A DNA stretch of 64,000 nucleotides from [Mycobacterium] nativiensis. Its GTDB lineage: Bacteria > Actinomycetota > Actinomycetes > Mycobacteriales > Mycobacteriaceae. The translations under genes and the position numbers were made by a program. The stretch is from assembly GCF_020172685.1 (NCBI RefSeq), contig NZ_CP083986.1, positions 2,208,221 through 2,272,220 on the forward strand, given 5' to 3'. Below the pieces are notes generated by a model, which worked only from the letters and a program-made list of their open reading frames with translations, was not told where the DNA came from and did not search any database. This document shows positions 48,332-61,036 of this stretch, piece after piece. How positions within the stretch are numbered: position 1 is the first letter of the stretch; each line of letters begins with the position of its first letter.

Positions 48332-48835
48332 TTACCCGGCCCAGGAGAGTTGCATCCCATAGTCGTTGAGCCACCTCTGCAGGTCGTAGCCGTGCCTGGC
48401 CAGGCCGTCGACGGCGTTGACGGCCCGCAGCACCGCCCGTTCGGCGGCTTCCTGACTGAGCAGACCCGCCCGTACGGCGGTCATCAGCTCGTCGGTGTCG
48501 GCGAGTTCGACGCCTATCCCGGTACGCACCACCAGGTCCAGATAGTGGTCTTGGGAGTGCCAGCGCTCCGGCCCCGGGGTGTAGTCGCCGACGTCCAGAT
48601 AGAAGTCCTGGTCGCGCTCGTGGCCCGGGTTGAAGTGGAAGACGGTCGCCCGCAGCCCCAGCGTGGGCAGCAGCCAGGACTCCAGGTAGCGGAACTGGAC
48701 CCGGCCCGGGGTGGGGCGGGCCACGTACAGGCCCCACGGCTGGACCGTGTAGACGTCGACGTCGCGCACCACCCCTTTCGGGTCGGTGTTGGTGTAGGCG
48801 ACCAGGTCGAAGGTCTCCTGCTTGGGCGAGTGCAC
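48332..48835 (-). CDS. DUF402 family protein (Rv1632c type)
   Basis: A 167-residue protein with the DUF402 beta-barrel core: [43 protein letters not shown] and [10 protein letters not shown]...ELADTDEL. Related proteins include nucleoside di/triphosphate phosphatases with metal-binding acidic residues; EL..DTDEL and YLDL fit that. The start is GTG 48835 with AGAGAGG upstream. It is divergent from uvrB, 86 bases apart, in the same place as Rv1632c. Confidence 0.8.
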   Translation of the reverse strand: MHSPKQETFDLVAYTNTDPKGVVRDVDVYTVQPWGLYVARPTPGRVQFRYLESWLLPTLGLRATVFHFNPGHERDQDFYLDVGDYTPGPERWHSQDHYLDLVVRTGIGVELADTDELMTAVRAGLLSQEAAERAVLRAVNAVDGLARHGYDLQRWLNDYGMQLSWAG

Positions 48836-48892
48836 CCGTTGACCGCCTCTCTCGAACCGCCGCTGTGCGGCGGGGCCGTCGTAGCCGGACGT

Positions 48893-48915
48893 CTGTCAGA
48901 CACCCGGCTTACCCT
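48893..48915 (+). promoter_or_regulatory. DNA-damage (PafBC-type) promoter of uvrB
   Basis: CTGTCAGAC at 48893-48901, eight bases, then TACCCT at 48910-48915. The first box keeps TGTCAG of the TTGTCRGTG consensus and the spacer is exactly eight. The GTG of uvrB begins six bases after the -10, so the message is leaderless. Confidence 0.6.
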
Positions 48916-48921
48916 GGGTTC

Positions 48922-51093
48922 GTGGCTTTCGCAACGGAACACCCCGTCGTCGCGCATTCGGAGTACCGACCTGCAGGTGACGCGGTCGACGGTCTGGTGC
49001 GCGTCGGCGGCCGATTCGACGTGGTCAGCGAATACCAACCGGCCGGGGATCAGCCCACCGCCATCGCCGACCTGGAACGTCGCATCGCCGCGGGGGAGAA
49101 GGACGTGGTGCTGCTCGGTGCCACCGGCACCGGTAAGTCGGCCACCGCGGCCTGGCTGATCGAACGCCTGCAGCGCCCCACACTGGTGATGGCGCCGAAC
49201 AAGACACTGGCCGCGCAGCTCGCCAACGAGCTGCGAGAGATGTTGCCGCACAACGCCGTCGAGTATTTCGTCTCGTACTACGACTACTACCAGCCGGAAG
49301 CGTATATCGCGCAGACCGACACCTACATCGAGAAGGACAGCTCGATCAACGACGACGTGGAGCGCCTGCGCCACTCGGCGACCTCCAGCCTGCTGTCCCG
49401 GCGCGACGTGGTGGTGGTGGCCTCGGTGTCGTGCATCTACGGTCTGGGCACCCCGCAGTCCTACCTGGACCGCTCCGTCGAATTGCAGGTCGGCGCCGAG
49501 GTGCCCCGCGACAGCCTGCTGAGGCTGTTGGTCGACGTCCAGTACACCCGCAACGACATGTCGTTCACCCGCGGCTCGTTCCGGGTGCGCGGTGACACCG
49601 TCGAGATCATCCCGTCGTATGAGGAGTTGGCGGTCCGCATCGAGTACTTCGGGGACGAGATCGAGGCGCTGTACTACCTGCATCCACTCACCGGCGATGT
49701 GGTGCGCAAGGTCGACTCACTGCGCATCTTCCCGGCCACCCACTATGTCGCCGGCCCGGAGCGCATGAGCCAGGCCATCTCCACCATCGAGGAGGAGCTG
49801 ACCGAGCGGCTCGCCGAATTGGAGGGGCAGGGCCGGCTGCTGGAGGCCCAGCGGCTGCGGATGCGCACCAACTACGACATCGAGATGATGCGCCAGGTCG
49901 GCTTCTGCTCGGGCATCGAGAACTATTCACGCCACATCGACGGCCGTGGCGCCGGTTCGGCACCGGCCACCCTGATCGACTACTTCCCGGAGGACTTCCT
50001 GCTCATCATCGACGAGTCGCACGTCACCGTGCCGCAGATCGGCGCCATGTATGAGGGCGACATGTCGCGTAAGCGCAATCTGGTGGAGTTCGGGTTCCGG
50101 CTGCCCTCGGCGTGCGACAACCGGCCACTGACCTGGGAGGAGTTCGCCGACCGCATCGGGCAGACCGTCTATATGTCGGCCACCCCCGGGCCGTATGAGC
50201 TCAGCCAGGCCGGCGGCGAGTTCGTCGAGCAGGTGATCCGCCCCACCGGACTGGTGGATCCGAAGGTGGTGGTGAAGCCCACCAAGGGCCAGATCGACGA
50301 CCTGATCGCCGAGATCCGGCAGCGCACCGAGGTCGACGAGCGGGTGCTGGTGACCACGCTGACCAAGAAGATGGCCGAAGACCTCACCGACTACCTGCTG
50401 GAGATGGGGATCCGGGTGCGCTACCTGCACTCCGAGGTCGACACGCTGCGCCGGGTGGAGCTGCTGCGGCAGCTGCGGCTCGGCGACTACGACGTGCTGA
50501 TCGGCATCAACCTGCTGCGGGAGGGCCTGGACCTGCCGGAGGTGTCGCTGGTGTCGATCCTCGACGCCGACAAGGAGGGCTTCCTGCGCTCCACCCGCAG
50601 CCTGATCCAGACCATCGGCCGGGCCGCCCGCAACGTCTCGGGCGAGGTCCACATGTACGCCGACAAGATCACCGATTCGATGCGGGAGGCCATCGACGAG
50701 ACCGAGCGGCGCCGGGCCAAGCAGGTGGCCTACAACGAGGAGCGCGGCATCGACCCGCAGCCGCTGCGCAAGAAGATCGCCGACATCCTCGACCAGGTGT
50801 ACCGGGAGGTGGAGGACACCGAAACCATCGAGGTCGCCGGTTCGGGCCGCAACTCCTCGCGCGGGCGGCGCGCCCAGGGCGAGCCCGGCCGAGCCGTCAG
50901 CGCCGGGGTCTTCGAAGGCCGCGACACCAGCAATATGCCGCGAGCCGAACTGGCTGATCTGATCAAGGACCTCACCGAGCAGATGATGAACGCGGCACGC
51001 GATCTGCAATTCGAGTTGGCGGCCCGGATCCGCGACGAGATCGCCGACCTCAAGAAGGAATTGCGGGGCATGGATGCGGCCGGGCTCAAGTGA
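48922..51093 (+). CDS. uvrB: Excinuclease ABC subunit B
   Basis: A 723-residue UvrB. After a short mycobacterial N-terminal extension come [20 protein letters not shown], Walker A GATGTGKS, the beta-hairpin [21 protein letters not shown] that probes the damaged strand, helicase motifs LLIIDESHV and SATPGPYE, and [15 protein letters not shown] plus QTIGRAARN. The C-terminal UVR domain (about residues 675-715, [28 protein letters not shown]) binds UvrC. The GTG at 48922 is set by the leaderless promoter directly upstream; the frame open from 48865 starts before that promoter. Confidence 0.97.
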   Translation: MAFATEHPVVAHSEYRPAGDAVDGLVRVGGRFDVVSEYQPAGDQPTAIADLERRIAAGEKDVVLLGATGTGKSATAAWLIERLQRPTLVMAPNKTLAAQLANELREMLPHNAVEYFVSYYDYYQPEAYIAQTDTYIEKDSSINDDVERLRHSATSSLLSRRDVVVVASVSCIYGLGTPQSYLDRSVELQVGAEVPRDSLLRLLVDVQYTRNDMSFTRGSFRVRGDTVEIIPSYEELAVRIEYFGDEIEALYYLHPLTGDVVRKVDSLRIFPATHYVAGPERMSQAISTIEEELTERLAELEGQGRLLEAQRLRMRTNYDIEMMRQVGFCSGIENYSRHIDGRGAGSAPATLIDYFPEDFLLIIDESHVTVPQIGAMYEGDMSRKRNLVEFGFRLPSACDNRPLTWEEFADRIGQTVYMSATPGPYELSQAGGEFVEQVIRPTGLVDPKVVVKPTKGQIDDLIAEIRQRTEVDERVLVTTLTKKMAEDLTDYLLEMGIRVRYLHSEVDTLRRVELLRQLRLGDYDVLIGINLLREGLDLPEVSLVSILDADKEGFLRSTRSLIQTIGRAARNVSGEVHMYADKITDSMREAIDETERRRAKQVAYNEERGIDPQPLRKKIADILDQVYREVEDTETIEVAGSGRNSSRGRRAQGEPGRAVSAGVFEGRDTSNMPRAELADLIKDLTEQMMNAARDLQFELAARIRDEIADLKKELRGMDAAGLK

Positions 51094-51153
51094 CTCCGCC
51101 GCCGCGCCGACCACTTTTCGCGTGTCGTAGTGATCCGTGATTGACTGCAAGCG

Positions 51154-52593
51154 GTGGTGGATCTGACTGAAGCGGCGGCGACCGATGCCGCTGTAAGCAC
51201 AGGCAGCTGGCGTGAGCTGCTCGGCAGACGCTACCTGGGCACGTCGGCCGTGTTGGCCGGGGGCGTGGCCCTGTACGCCACCAATGAATTCCTCACGATC
51301 AGCCTGCTGCCCAGCACCATCAGAGACATCGGCGGCGAGCGGTACTACGCCTGGGCCACCACGTTGTACCTGGTCGGCTCGGTGGTCGCCGCCGCCGCGG
51401 CCAACGCGGTGCTGGTGCGCATCGGGTCCCGGTCCGCCTACCTGCTGGGTGTGTTGTCCTTCGGTGCCGGTGCGGCGGTGTGTGCGGTGGCCCCGCACAT
51501 GGAGATCCTGCTGATCGGCCGCACCCTGCAGGGCATGGGTGGCGGCCTGTTGGCCGGCTTGGGCTATGCGCTGATCAACGCCGTACTGCCCAGTTGGCTG
51601 TGGACCCGCGCCTCGGGGCTGGTGTCGGCCATGTGGGGTGTCGGCACCCTGGTCGGGCCGGCGGCCGGCGGTCTGTTCGCCCAGTTCGGCATCTGGCGGT
51701 GGGCATTCGGCCTGATGGTGGTGCTGTCCGGGGTGATGTGCGTGGCGGTGAGTATCGTGCTGCGGGCCAGCCGCGGCGGCCACCACGGCGAACCGATGAA
51801 GATCCCGGTGCGGTCCCTGCTGCTGCTCGGCGGCGCCGCGCTGGTGGTCAGCACCGCCCAACTGCCGCGCAATCTCTTCGGTGCGGCCGGTCTGCTGGTC
51901 GCGGGCGCCGTCCTGCTGGCGTTGTTCCTGGTGGTGGACCGGCGCTCGAGCTCGGCGGTGTTGCCGCCCAGCGCGTTCCACCCGGGCCGGGAGAAGTGGA
52001 TCTACCTGACGCTGGGCCTGCTGATGGCCACCACGAAGGCCAACCTGTATATCCCGCTGCTCGGTCAGCGGCTGGCCCATCTTGCGCCGATCATGGCCGG
52101 GTTCCTCGGCGCCGCCCTGTCGACCGGCTGGACCATCAGCGAGATCGCCAGCGCCTCGGTCAGCAAGGCGCGGGTGATTGTCGGGCTGGTGATCAGTGGG
52201 CCGTTGGTGATGGCGGCAGGGTTGGCGGTGGTCGCGTTCGCCCGGATGAGCCACTACAACCCGACAGCGGTCGGCGCGATCTGGGCGCTGGCCCTGCTGG
52301 TCGTCGGTATCGGTGTCGGCGCCGGCTGGCCGCACCTGTCGGCGTGGGCCATGAGCTGCGTCGACGACCCCGCCGAAGGTGGCACGGCCGCCGCGGCGAT
52401 CAACACCGTCACGCTGATCGGCGGGGCGTTCGGCGCGGGTATCGCCGGTCTGGTGGTCAACACCGCGATGAGCGCCGGTGAGCCGGCGGCCCGCTGGCTG
52501 TTCGCGATCTTCGCCGCACTGGCCGCCGCGGGCTGTGTGGTCTCCTACCGGGCCAGCCGCGGCGCCGACGAGCCGTCCGGCGCCACCGCCTGA
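51154..52593 (+). CDS. MFS transporter, drug-efflux type (Rv1634)
   Basis: A 479-residue major facilitator protein with 14 or so hydrophobic segments, of the DHA2-like class. The first membrane helix contains ATNEFLTISLLP. The loop GSRSAYLLGVLSFG between helices 2 and 3 is a poor version of motif A, and GRTLQGMGGGLLAGLGYALI is motif B/C-like, typical of drug:H+ antiporters. The start is GTG 51154 (a second GTG follows directly). It is located between uvrB and capA as in M. tuberculosis. Substrate not known from sequence. Confidence 0.88.
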   Translation: MVDLTEAAATDAAVSTGSWRELLGRRYLGTSAVLAGGVALYATNEFLTISLLPSTIRDIGGERYYAWATTLYLVGSVVAAAAANAVLVRIGSRSAYLLGVLSFGAGAAVCAVAPHMEILLIGRTLQGMGGGLLAGLGYALINAVLPSWLWTRASGLVSAMWGVGTLVGPAAGGLFAQFGIWRWAFGLMVVLSGVMCVAVSIVLRASRGGHHGEPMKIPVRSLLLLGGAALVVSTAQLPRNLFGAAGLLVAGAVLLALFLVVDRRSSSAVLPPSAFHPGREKWIYLTLGLLMATTKANLYIPLLGQRLAHLAPIMAGFLGAALSTGWTISEIASASVSKARVIVGLVISGPLVMAAGLAVVAFARMSHYNPTAVGAIWALALLVVGIGVGAGWPHLSAWAMSCVDDPAEGGTAAAAINTVTLIGGAFGAGIAGLVVNTAMSAGEPAARWLFAIFAALAAAGCVVSYRASRGADEPSGATA

Positions 52594-52603
52594 CCTGTCG
52601 GGC

Positions 52604-54217
52604 TCACCGGGTGGATTTGATCACCTGGCTGAAGGTGAACTGCCAGCGTTCGACGACGTGGAAGCCCAGTTGGTGCAGCACCCGGCCATCGGGTGTGTGG
52701 GCGAACCGCGAACCCGGCGGCAGCATCACCGCGACCTGGTGGGCGGGCAGCCTGTGGTCGTGGTTGGTGATGGTCCAGATCGTTGGGCATCGGTTGAGCT
52801 GATCGGTCAGCGCCCAGACCCCCAGGTGCCCGTCCCACAGCCGTCCCAGGTCCTGCCGGCGCGGCCCCAGGCCGGGGTCGATCAGCTTGGCGAACGCCGC
52901 GGGCCGTCCGGCCGGCAACGCCCGGATCGGGCCGGGTAACCACCGGGTGGTGTTGTCGATCAGCAGGCAGTCCCCGGCCCGGGCGTGCGCGTCGATCACG
53001 TCGGCGACCGCACTGTAGTCCCAGCCCTTTTCCTTGGTGTACCGGTCACGCTGACCGACAACGTAATTGGGTGCCGCCGCAACCGCCAGCACCGCCACAA
53101 CGGCGACCACCGCCCGGCGTGATCCGGCGATCGTGCTGACCGCGACCGCCAGCGTGATCGCCATCGCAGGGGCCGTACCGATCAGATACCGCGGGTAGTA
53201 GATCGGTCTCCCCACCGCCGAATACGCCAGCGTGGCCAGTGTCGGGACCAGCATCCAGGCTGCGCAGAGGACCACCAGCCGGCGCGTGTCCGGGTCCGGC
53301 GCCGGGCGGGCACCGTGCCGAACGGCGACGGTGGCAGCGGTGAGCACCAGCCAGGCCAGGATCGCGAACGCGACACTCTCGTCGAAGTACTGCTCCTGCG
53401 CGACCTCGACCAGGGTGGAGAGGTTCAGCGGATGAATCCAGGCGACCTGCCGGATCTGGTTCTGGGTCAGCACCAGGAACGGGGCCAGCACCGCCAGCGC
53501 GACGCCGGCCGCGGTCGCCCACCGCCGCCTCACCGAGGGCGCGCGGCCCGACAGCACCACCGGATGCGCCGCCACCACGAGCACCGTGAAGATGTTCAGC
53601 AGTGTCGCCGCCACGACCGCGGCGCCGTAGCCCGCCCACAGCGGCACGGTATTGCGGCGTGCCGCCGCGACGCACAGCACGGTGAGCCAGACCGCCGCCG
53701 CCGCCGCAAACGCGTACGGGCGGGCCTCGACCCCCGCCCACGTCACCCGCGGGAGCACGGCATAGAGCACGCCCGCGCACACCGACAGCTGCCGGCCGGT
53801 GAACTGGCGGCACAGCACCACCACACCGCCGGCCCCGACGCCGACCGCCAGACAACTGGGCAGCCGCGACCAGAACTCGGTGGCCGGGAACACCGCGAAC
53901 CAGCCATGCATGAACAGGTAATAGAGACCGTGCACCGCATCGATGTGCGTCAACAGCCGCCACAGCTCGGGCAGTGATCGATGCGTCGACGCCGAGATGG
54001 TGGCCGCCTCGTCGAACCAGATGGACGGCCGACTGGCCCCGATGGCGCTGATCACGGTTGCTGCGGCCGCGATCACAACCGCGTCGCGCGGGCGCCGCCG
54101 CCGGCGGGCCGGGCCCGCCGTTGTGCTCACCGGTTCCCGGGTCGCAACCAGGCTCAACGGCGTGCGCTGTCGGTTCGGATGGGGGTGATGAGAACTCACG
54201 CTACTACCGTCGGGCAC
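52604..54217 (-). CDS. capA: GT-C mannosyltransferase, LAM mannose-cap enzyme CapA type
   Basis: A 537-residue polytopic membrane glycosyltransferase of the GT-C fold, orthologous by position and features to Rv1635c, reported to start mannose capping of lipoarabinomannan using polyprenyl-phosphate mannose. The N-terminal ~45 residues are cytoplasmic and basic (ARRRRRPRD). The catalytic loop after helix one has PSIWFDEAATISAS with the Asp/Glu pair. About ten helices follow, then an extracytoplasmic C-terminal domain from about residue 395. It starts at GTG 54217; GTG 54199 is an alternative. Presence of capA suggests mannose-capped LAM, a slow-grower trait. Confidence 0.82.
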   Translation of the reverse strand: MPDGSSVSSHHPHPNRQRTPLSLVATREPVSTTAGPARRRRRPRDAVVIAAAATVISAIGASRPSIWFDEAATISASTHRSLPELWRLLTHIDAVHGLYYLFMHGWFAVFPATEFWSRLPSCLAVGVGAGGVVVLCRQFTGRQLSVCAGVLYAVLPRVTWAGVEARPYAFAAAAAVWLTVLCVAAARRNTVPLWAGYGAAVVAATLLNIFTVLVVAAHPVVLSGRAPSVRRRWATAAGVALAVLAPFLVLTQNQIRQVAWIHPLNLSTLVEVAQEQYFDESVAFAILAWLVLTAATVAVRHGARPAPDPDTRRLVVLCAAWMLVPTLATLAYSAVGRPIYYPRYLIGTAPAMAITLAVAVSTIAGSRRAVVAVVAVLAVAAAPNYVVGQRDRYTKEKGWDYSAVADVIDAHARAGDCLLIDNTTRWLPGPIRALPAGRPAAFAKLIDPGLGPRRQDLGRLWDGHLGVWALTDQLNRCPTIWTITNHDHRLPAHQVAVMLPPGSRFAHTPDGRVLHQLGFHVVERWQFTFSQVIKSTR

Positions 54218-54383
54218 CCGGTGTCGGGTACGTCACCAGGGCCGCGAATCCGGATTCAGTTCGCTGAACCGGTCCGGGTGTGGTGGACACGTGAGGCCAA
54301 TTGCGCCCATCGGGGCCGCTGACGCGTTAATGTCGCCATGGCTTACTAGCGAATATTGCAACACATCACCGAGAGGGTTACGG

Positions 54384-54830
54384 ATGAGCGGCTACAAGAC
54401 CGTCGTGGTCGGTACGGACGGCTCGGATTCTTCGCTGCGTGCCGTGGACCGTGCCGCTCACCTGGCGTCCGGTGCGGGCTCCAGGCTCGTCATCGCCACG
54501 GCGTACCTGCCGCATGCGGACGACCCGCGGGCGACCGACGCTCTCAAGGACGAGGGTTACCAGGCCTCCGGCAACGCGCCCATCTACGCGATCCTCAAGG
54601 AAGCCAAGGAGCGGGCCATCAACGCCGGGGCCTTCCAGGTGGAGGAGAAGGCCATCGTCGGCGCCCCGGTCGATGCGCTGGTGGAGCTGGCCGAGTCGGT
54701 CGACGCCGACCTGCTGGTGGTCGGCAACGTCGGCCTGAGCACGATCGCCGGGCGGCTGCTCGGGTCGGTGCCGGCCAACGTGTCCCGCCGCTCCAAGATC
54801 GACGTGCTGATCGTCCACACCACGGGATAA
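54384..54830 (+). CDS. Universal stress protein (Rv1636 type)
   Basis: A 148-residue single-domain UspA protein. The nucleotide motif G-2x-G-9x-G(S/T) is intact in VGNVGLSTIAGRLLGSVPANVS, so ATP or cAMP binding is likely; Rv1636 has been reported to bind cAMP. N-terminal KTVVVGTDGSDSS provides the Asp of the first loop. ATG 54384 has SD GAGAGGG. It is convergent with the MBL hydrolase gene, separated by 34 bases and a hairpin. Confidence 0.92.
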   Translation: MSGYKTVVVGTDGSDSSLRAVDRAAHLASGAGSRLVIATAYLPHADDPRATDALKDEGYQASGNAPIYAILKEAKERAINAGAFQVEEKAIVGAPVDALVELAESVDADLLVVGNVGLSTIAGRLLGSVPANVSRRSKIDVLIVHTTG

Positions 54831-54854
54831 CCCCGAAGCTGGGACCGTCGCATG

Positions 54855-54878
54855 AACCGGGGCGTCACCAGCCCCGTT
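54855..54878 (-). terminator. Hairpin at the 3' end of the MBL gene
   Basis: CGGGGC and GCCCCG pair around a seven-base loop, extended by AA/TT past one bulged base. It overlaps the stop codon at 54865 and lies between convergent genes. Confidence 0.35.
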
Positions 54879-55551
54879 CGCGCCATTCGTCCAGATGCGG
54901 GCGCTCGGCTCCGATCGTCGTGTCATCACCGTGGCCGGGGTAGACGACGGTGTCGTCGCCGAACCGGCCGAACACCTTGGTGGTCACGTCGCCCAGCAGC
55001 CGCTCGAAGTCGCCGGGCTGCCAGGTCTTCCCGACGCCACCCGGAAACAGGCAGTCGCCGGTGAACAACTGCGTCACGCCGCCGGTGGCCGCGCCGTCCA
55101 GCGCCAGCGCCACCGACCCCTCGGTGTGGCCCTGCAGGTGAATCACGTCAAACGTCAGATCCCCGACGGTCACGGTGTCGCCGTCGGCCAGGATCCGGTC
55201 CGGTTTCACCGGCAGCGGCTCGGCGTCCAGGGCGTGCGCGGCCGTCGGCGCGCCGGTCGCCTCGGCGACCGCGGCCAGGGCCTGCCAGTGGTCGAAGTGC
55301 TGGTGGGTGGTGAGGATCAGCGACACCGTGGGCGCCTGGGCGCGCACCAGCGCCACCAGGTTCTCGGCGTCGTTGGCGGCGTCGATCAGCAGCGTCTGGC
55401 CGGTGTTCGCGCACGTCACCAGGTAGGCGTTGTTGTCCATCGGGCCCACCGACGTCTTGATGATCGAGACGCCGGGCAGCACGCGCCGCGCCGCGGTTCC
55501 GGGTTCGACATGGCCGGTGTAGTTGTCGTCGACCGAGATCTGAGGCGTCAT
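54865..55551 (-). CDS. Metallo-beta-lactamase-fold hydrolase (glyoxalase II-like)
   Basis: A 228-residue MBL hydrolase of the Rv1637c type. The zinc motif is THQHFDHW (HxHxDH) near residue 85, then [17 protein letters not shown] and PGHGDDTT provide the remaining metal ligands. This set resembles hydroxyacylglutathione hydrolases; in mycobacteria the thiol could be mycothiol (inference). ATG 55551 is preferred to the upstream ATG at 55743, which lies inside divergent uvrA. It shares a 58-base divergent promoter region with uvrA. Confidence 0.88.
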   Translation of the reverse strand: MTPQISVDDNYTGHVEPGTAARRVLPGVSIIKTSVGPMDNNAYLVTCANTGQTLLIDAANDAENLVALVRAQAPTVSLILTTHQHFDHWQALAAVAEATGAPTAAHALDAEPLPVKPDRILADGDTVTVGDLTFDVIHLQGHTEGSVALALDGAATGGVTQLFTGDCLFPGGVGKTWQPGDFERLLGDVTTKVFGRFGDDTVVYPGHGDDTTIGAERPHLDEWRERGW

Positions 55552-55579
55552 GACCGCAACGGTACTGGCCCCGAGGCGG

Positions 55580-55602
55580 CTGTCGGTACCGGCACATAGC
55601 AT
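55580..55602 (+). promoter_or_regulatory. DNA-damage (PafBC-type) promoter of uvrA
   Basis: CTGTCGGTA at 55580-55588 (seven of nine bases of TTGTCRGTG), exactly eight bases, then TAGCAT at 55597-55602 (TANNNT). The uvrA GTG begins seven bases later, so the transcript is leaderless. Of the three such promoters in the window this is the best match. Confidence 0.7.
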
Positions 55603-55609
55603 GGGAGCC

Positions 55610-58516
<2,907 letters not shown>

Positions 58517-58528
58517 CGGAGTCCCTGG

Positions 58529-59212
58529 CTATGCCCGCCCGGCGCTCAGGCTGACCCGCAGGTGCGCTACGACAGCGTCGGCGACTGCCTCAATCGGCGT
58601 CGTCTTGCCCTCAGAGACCCAGTCGGTGAGCCAGATCTGCAGGGCCGAAATGACCAGCGCGGCAGCGATCCGCGGAGACAGGTGAGTGATTTGACCCGCG
58701 TCCACGGCGAGTTCGGCCGCTCGGGTGATCATTTCCATCCCCGTTCGCCACGCCGCCCGCTGACCTCCTCGTCCCGCTTCGGCGGAGGCCGATGCCCAGC
58801 TCAACCCCTCGTTGATGTGCAGTTGCAGAAAGTGGGGATGGGCCGCGAAGAACTCAACCTCGGCATGCGCTCCGACCAGGATCGCCTCCAGCGGGGAGTC
58901 GATGCCGTCTGTGCGTACGCGTACGGCGGCGACGAACTCCTGCATGCGCGCGGCGTTGAGGGCATCCCAGATCTCGTCTTTGCCGCCGAAGTACTTGTAG
59001 ACCGTCGCCAATGACACCCCGGCGGTCTTGGCTATGTCGCTCACCCGTGCGTCAGCGAAGCCGGTCCGGCTGAACTCGTATTCGGCTGCCGCCACGATCT
59101 GCTGCTGGTACATGGCCTTGCGTGCGTCAGCCAGTTTGGTGACCGGCGGCGTGGATCGGGTTGTTCCCATGGCCGCCACCTGCTCTCGGTCGACTGTTGG
59201 CTGAGTGTCCAC
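58529..59212 (-). CDS. TetR-family transcriptional regulator
   Basis: A 227-residue TetR regulator. HTH at about residues 35-80: IVAAAEYEFSRTGFADARVSDIAKTAGVSLATVYKYFGGKDEIWDAL. The C-terminal ligand domain is helical, with AHPHFLQLHINEGLSWASA, resembling regulators of lipid or xenobiotic genes. The start may be GTG 59212 or ATG 59170; the latter has a purine-rich AGGTGG upstream. It is divergent from a membrane protein gene across an AT-rich, palindrome-rich region, which it probably controls. Confidence 0.88.
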   Translation of the reverse strand: MDTQPTVDREQVAAMGTTRSTPPVTKLADARKAMYQQQIVAAAEYEFSRTGFADARVSDIAKTAGVSLATVYKYFGGKDEIWDALNAARMQEFVAAVRVRTDGIDSPLEAILVGAHAEVEFFAAHPHFLQLHINEGLSWASASAEAGRGGQRAAWRTGMEMITRAAELAVDAGQITHLSPRIAAALVISALQIWLTDWVSEGKTTPIEAVADAVVAHLRVSLSAGRA

Positions 59213-59233
59213 GAGGTGCTACGGTGCCACAGT

Positions 59234-59273
59234 AATCATGATTCTGCTTAGAAGAATTGTCATTATTCATAAT
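59234..59273. promoter_or_regulatory. Palindromic operator region, tetR / membrane protein
   Basis: AATCATGATT (59234-59243), ATTCT-N7-AGAAT (59241-59257) and ATTAT-TC-ATAAT (59262-59273) lie within 40 AT-rich bases between the divergent genes. One or more are probable TetR operators. Confidence 0.5.
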
Positions 59274-59302
59274 AGCTCGTCGATGCATAGAGAGGTGCGC
59301 CG

Positions 59303-60085
59303 ATGGCGACAGTGGAGCTGAGTCGGGAAACCCCGCCGATCACCGCCAAACTGCCGCCGTCGCGCGGCCTGCGCATCGCGTGGATCGTGGCGTTCGGCTC
59401 GTTGGCCGTGTCGTTTCCGCTGTACAGCTACTTGGCATTTCACAGCAGCATCGACCGTCACTTCATCGCCGATGCGATGGTCGTGCAGGTGACCGTCGCG
59501 TACTTCCTCGGCATCTTCGCGGCGTTCCTGCCGATACCGTCGCTGCGGACGTGGACCCGATCGCAACGCCTCCAGGCGGTAGTGCTGCCGTTCGTGATCT
59601 GTTCTTACACAACGCATCTGACCTGGGAGCTGGGCTGGCTGATTCTGCACAAGGCAATCGCCGGGGCCCGCGATGCGGCGTGGGCGTATCCGTGGTGGAA
59701 CTACATCGACGGCGGTGACCTACGTTATCTGCACGCCGCACCCAACTTCTTGATGGTCGAGGTGTTGTCGGTTATCAACGCCTGCGTGGGTGTCACCGGA
59801 CTCGTCTTGTTGCTCCGGTCCAAGTTCACCGACTACCGGGGAACCCTGCTGGTCATGTCGACCGCCGTCACTCACACCGTCCTGACCTGGTACTACTACG
59901 GCACCGAGATCATCGCCGGATTCCCCTCGAACAACACCGCAAGCTTCATGGACCTGGGCGTCAAGTTCATTCTGCTCAACAGTCCCTGGCTGATCGCGCC
60001 ATGGCTGGTGCTGGCCTGGGGGTACGCGATACTCAAGAACCAATTCGCCGCCCCGACGCCGACTGTCCAGCTGCCCTGGCCCTGA
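59303..60085 (+). CDS. Polytopic membrane protein, possibly EXPERA/emopamil-binding-like
   Basis: A 260-residue membrane protein with about seven hydrophobic segments (residues ~25-50, 55-80, 90-115, 145-170, 185-205, 225-250). Conserved-looking polar residues sit inside membrane segments: SYTTHLTWELGW (His, Glu, Trp) and VEVLSVINA, a pattern reminiscent of EXPERA-domain sterol isomerase-like proteins, but this is a weak resemblance. ATG 59303 has AGAGAGG upstream. It is divergent from tetR and next to a hydrolase/Baeyer-Villiger pair, which would suit a role in terpenoid, sterol or cyclic ketone handling. Confidence 0.6.
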   Translation: MATVELSRETPPITAKLPPSRGLRIAWIVAFGSLAVSFPLYSYLAFHSSIDRHFIADAMVVQVTVAYFLGIFAAFLPIPSLRTWTRSQRLQAVVLPFVICSYTTHLTWELGWLILHKAIAGARDAAWAYPWWNYIDGGDLRYLHAAPNFLMVEVLSVINACVGVTGLVLLLRSKFTDYRGTLLVMSTAVTHTVLTWYYYGTEIIAGFPSNNTASFMDLGVKFILLNSPWLIAPWLVLAWGYAILKNQFAAPTPTVQLPWP

Positions 60086-60109
60086 CCAGCGGTGACACAG
60101 GGCCGGCGT

Positions 60110-61036
60110 TCAGGGGCGGTTCACCGCGAGTGCCTGCACCAGGAATGACACCTCATCGGCCAGCACCGCCTTCTGCCACGGGCCGGTGTAGGCATCGAAG
60201 TGGTCGACCGGGTATTCCAGCATGGTGGTCGGCCCGCCGGCGCGATCCGCGGTCTTGCGTGCCGCGGCGGGGGGAGCCACCTGATCGTTGGTGCCGATCT
60301 GAACGAGCATTGGGCACTTGACCTTCGGTGCCACCGTGGTGGGGCGGTTCAGGGCGACCTCGAGCGCGGTCCGCGCGCACACCTCGTTGCGCCAGGTCGG
60401 TCCGGCGACCGCCAGATAGCCGGGCAGGGCACCCGGGGTACTGATGATCGCCACCGAACCCGGCTCCGCCGCCAGCGGAATCCGGTGAGGCGGGCCGCCG
60501 GTGATCACCCCCCACGCGTCCCGCAACCCGTGCCCGACCAGGTGCAGCACCGCGAGCGGTCCGGCGGTGCGGGCGATCTGCAGCACCGCGGTCAGCCCGT
60601 CGGTCGCGGGCGCCAGGGCGACCACGGCAGCGATCCGCGGATCGGCGGCCGCGACGGTCAGTACGTGCCCGCCCGAATAGGACGTGCCCCACAGCGCGAC
60701 CCGGTCGGGGTCGACGCCGCGCAACCGGCGGGCGGCATCGACTGCGGCCCGCCAGTCCTGGCGCTGCTTGCGGTAGGCGACGACCTGACGGGGGCTGCCT
60801 TCGGAGGCGCCGAAGCTTCGGTAGTCGAAAACCAGGGAGTCCATGCCCGCGTCGGCGAAACCGGCCGCGAAGTCCATCAGGCCGGTGTCGCGAGTGCCGC
60901 CGAAGCCGTGTCCGATCACGACGACTGGTCGTAACCCGTTGCGGTCCAGGTTGTTCGAGGTGGCGTGCACGTGCCAGGCGGCGCATCGCACTCCGTGGCT
61001 CAGGAATGAGATGTCCTCGACGGTGTGGGTGGTCAT
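60110..61036 (-). CDS. Alpha/beta hydrolase
   Basis: A 308-residue serine hydrolase. The oxyanion strand is VVIGHGFGGTRDTG, the nucleophile is Ser in ALWGTSYSGGHVL near residue 120, the acid is Asp in QIGTNDQVAPP, and the base is His in PVDHFDAYTG. The GTSYSGG type nucleophile elbow resembles YcjY/dienelactone-like hydrolases. ATG 61036 overlaps the stop of the monooxygenase gene (ATGA). Baeyer-Villiger oxygenation yields an ester that such a hydrolase could open, so the pair likely acts in sequence. Confidence 0.85.
   Translation of the reverse strand: MTTHTVEDISFLSHGVRCAAWHVHATSNNLDRNGLRPVVVIGHGFGGTRDTGLMDFAAGFADAGMDSLVFDYRSFGASEGSPRQVVAYRKQRQDWRAAVDAARRLRGVDPDRVALWGTSYSGGHVLTVAAADPRIAAVVALAPATDGLTAVLQIARTAGPLAVLHLVGHGLRDAWGVITGGPPHRIPLAAEPGSVAIISTPGALPGYLAVAGPTWRNEVCARTALEVALNRPTTVAPKVKCPMLVQIGTNDQVAPPAAARKTADRAGGPTTMLEYPVDHFDAYTGPWQKAVLADEVSFLVQALAVNRP

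Noticed and set aside
48841..48921. LexA SOS box upstream of uvrB
   Set aside because: TCGAACCGCCGCTG lacks the second GTTCGA half-site; the PafBC-type promoter explains the region better.
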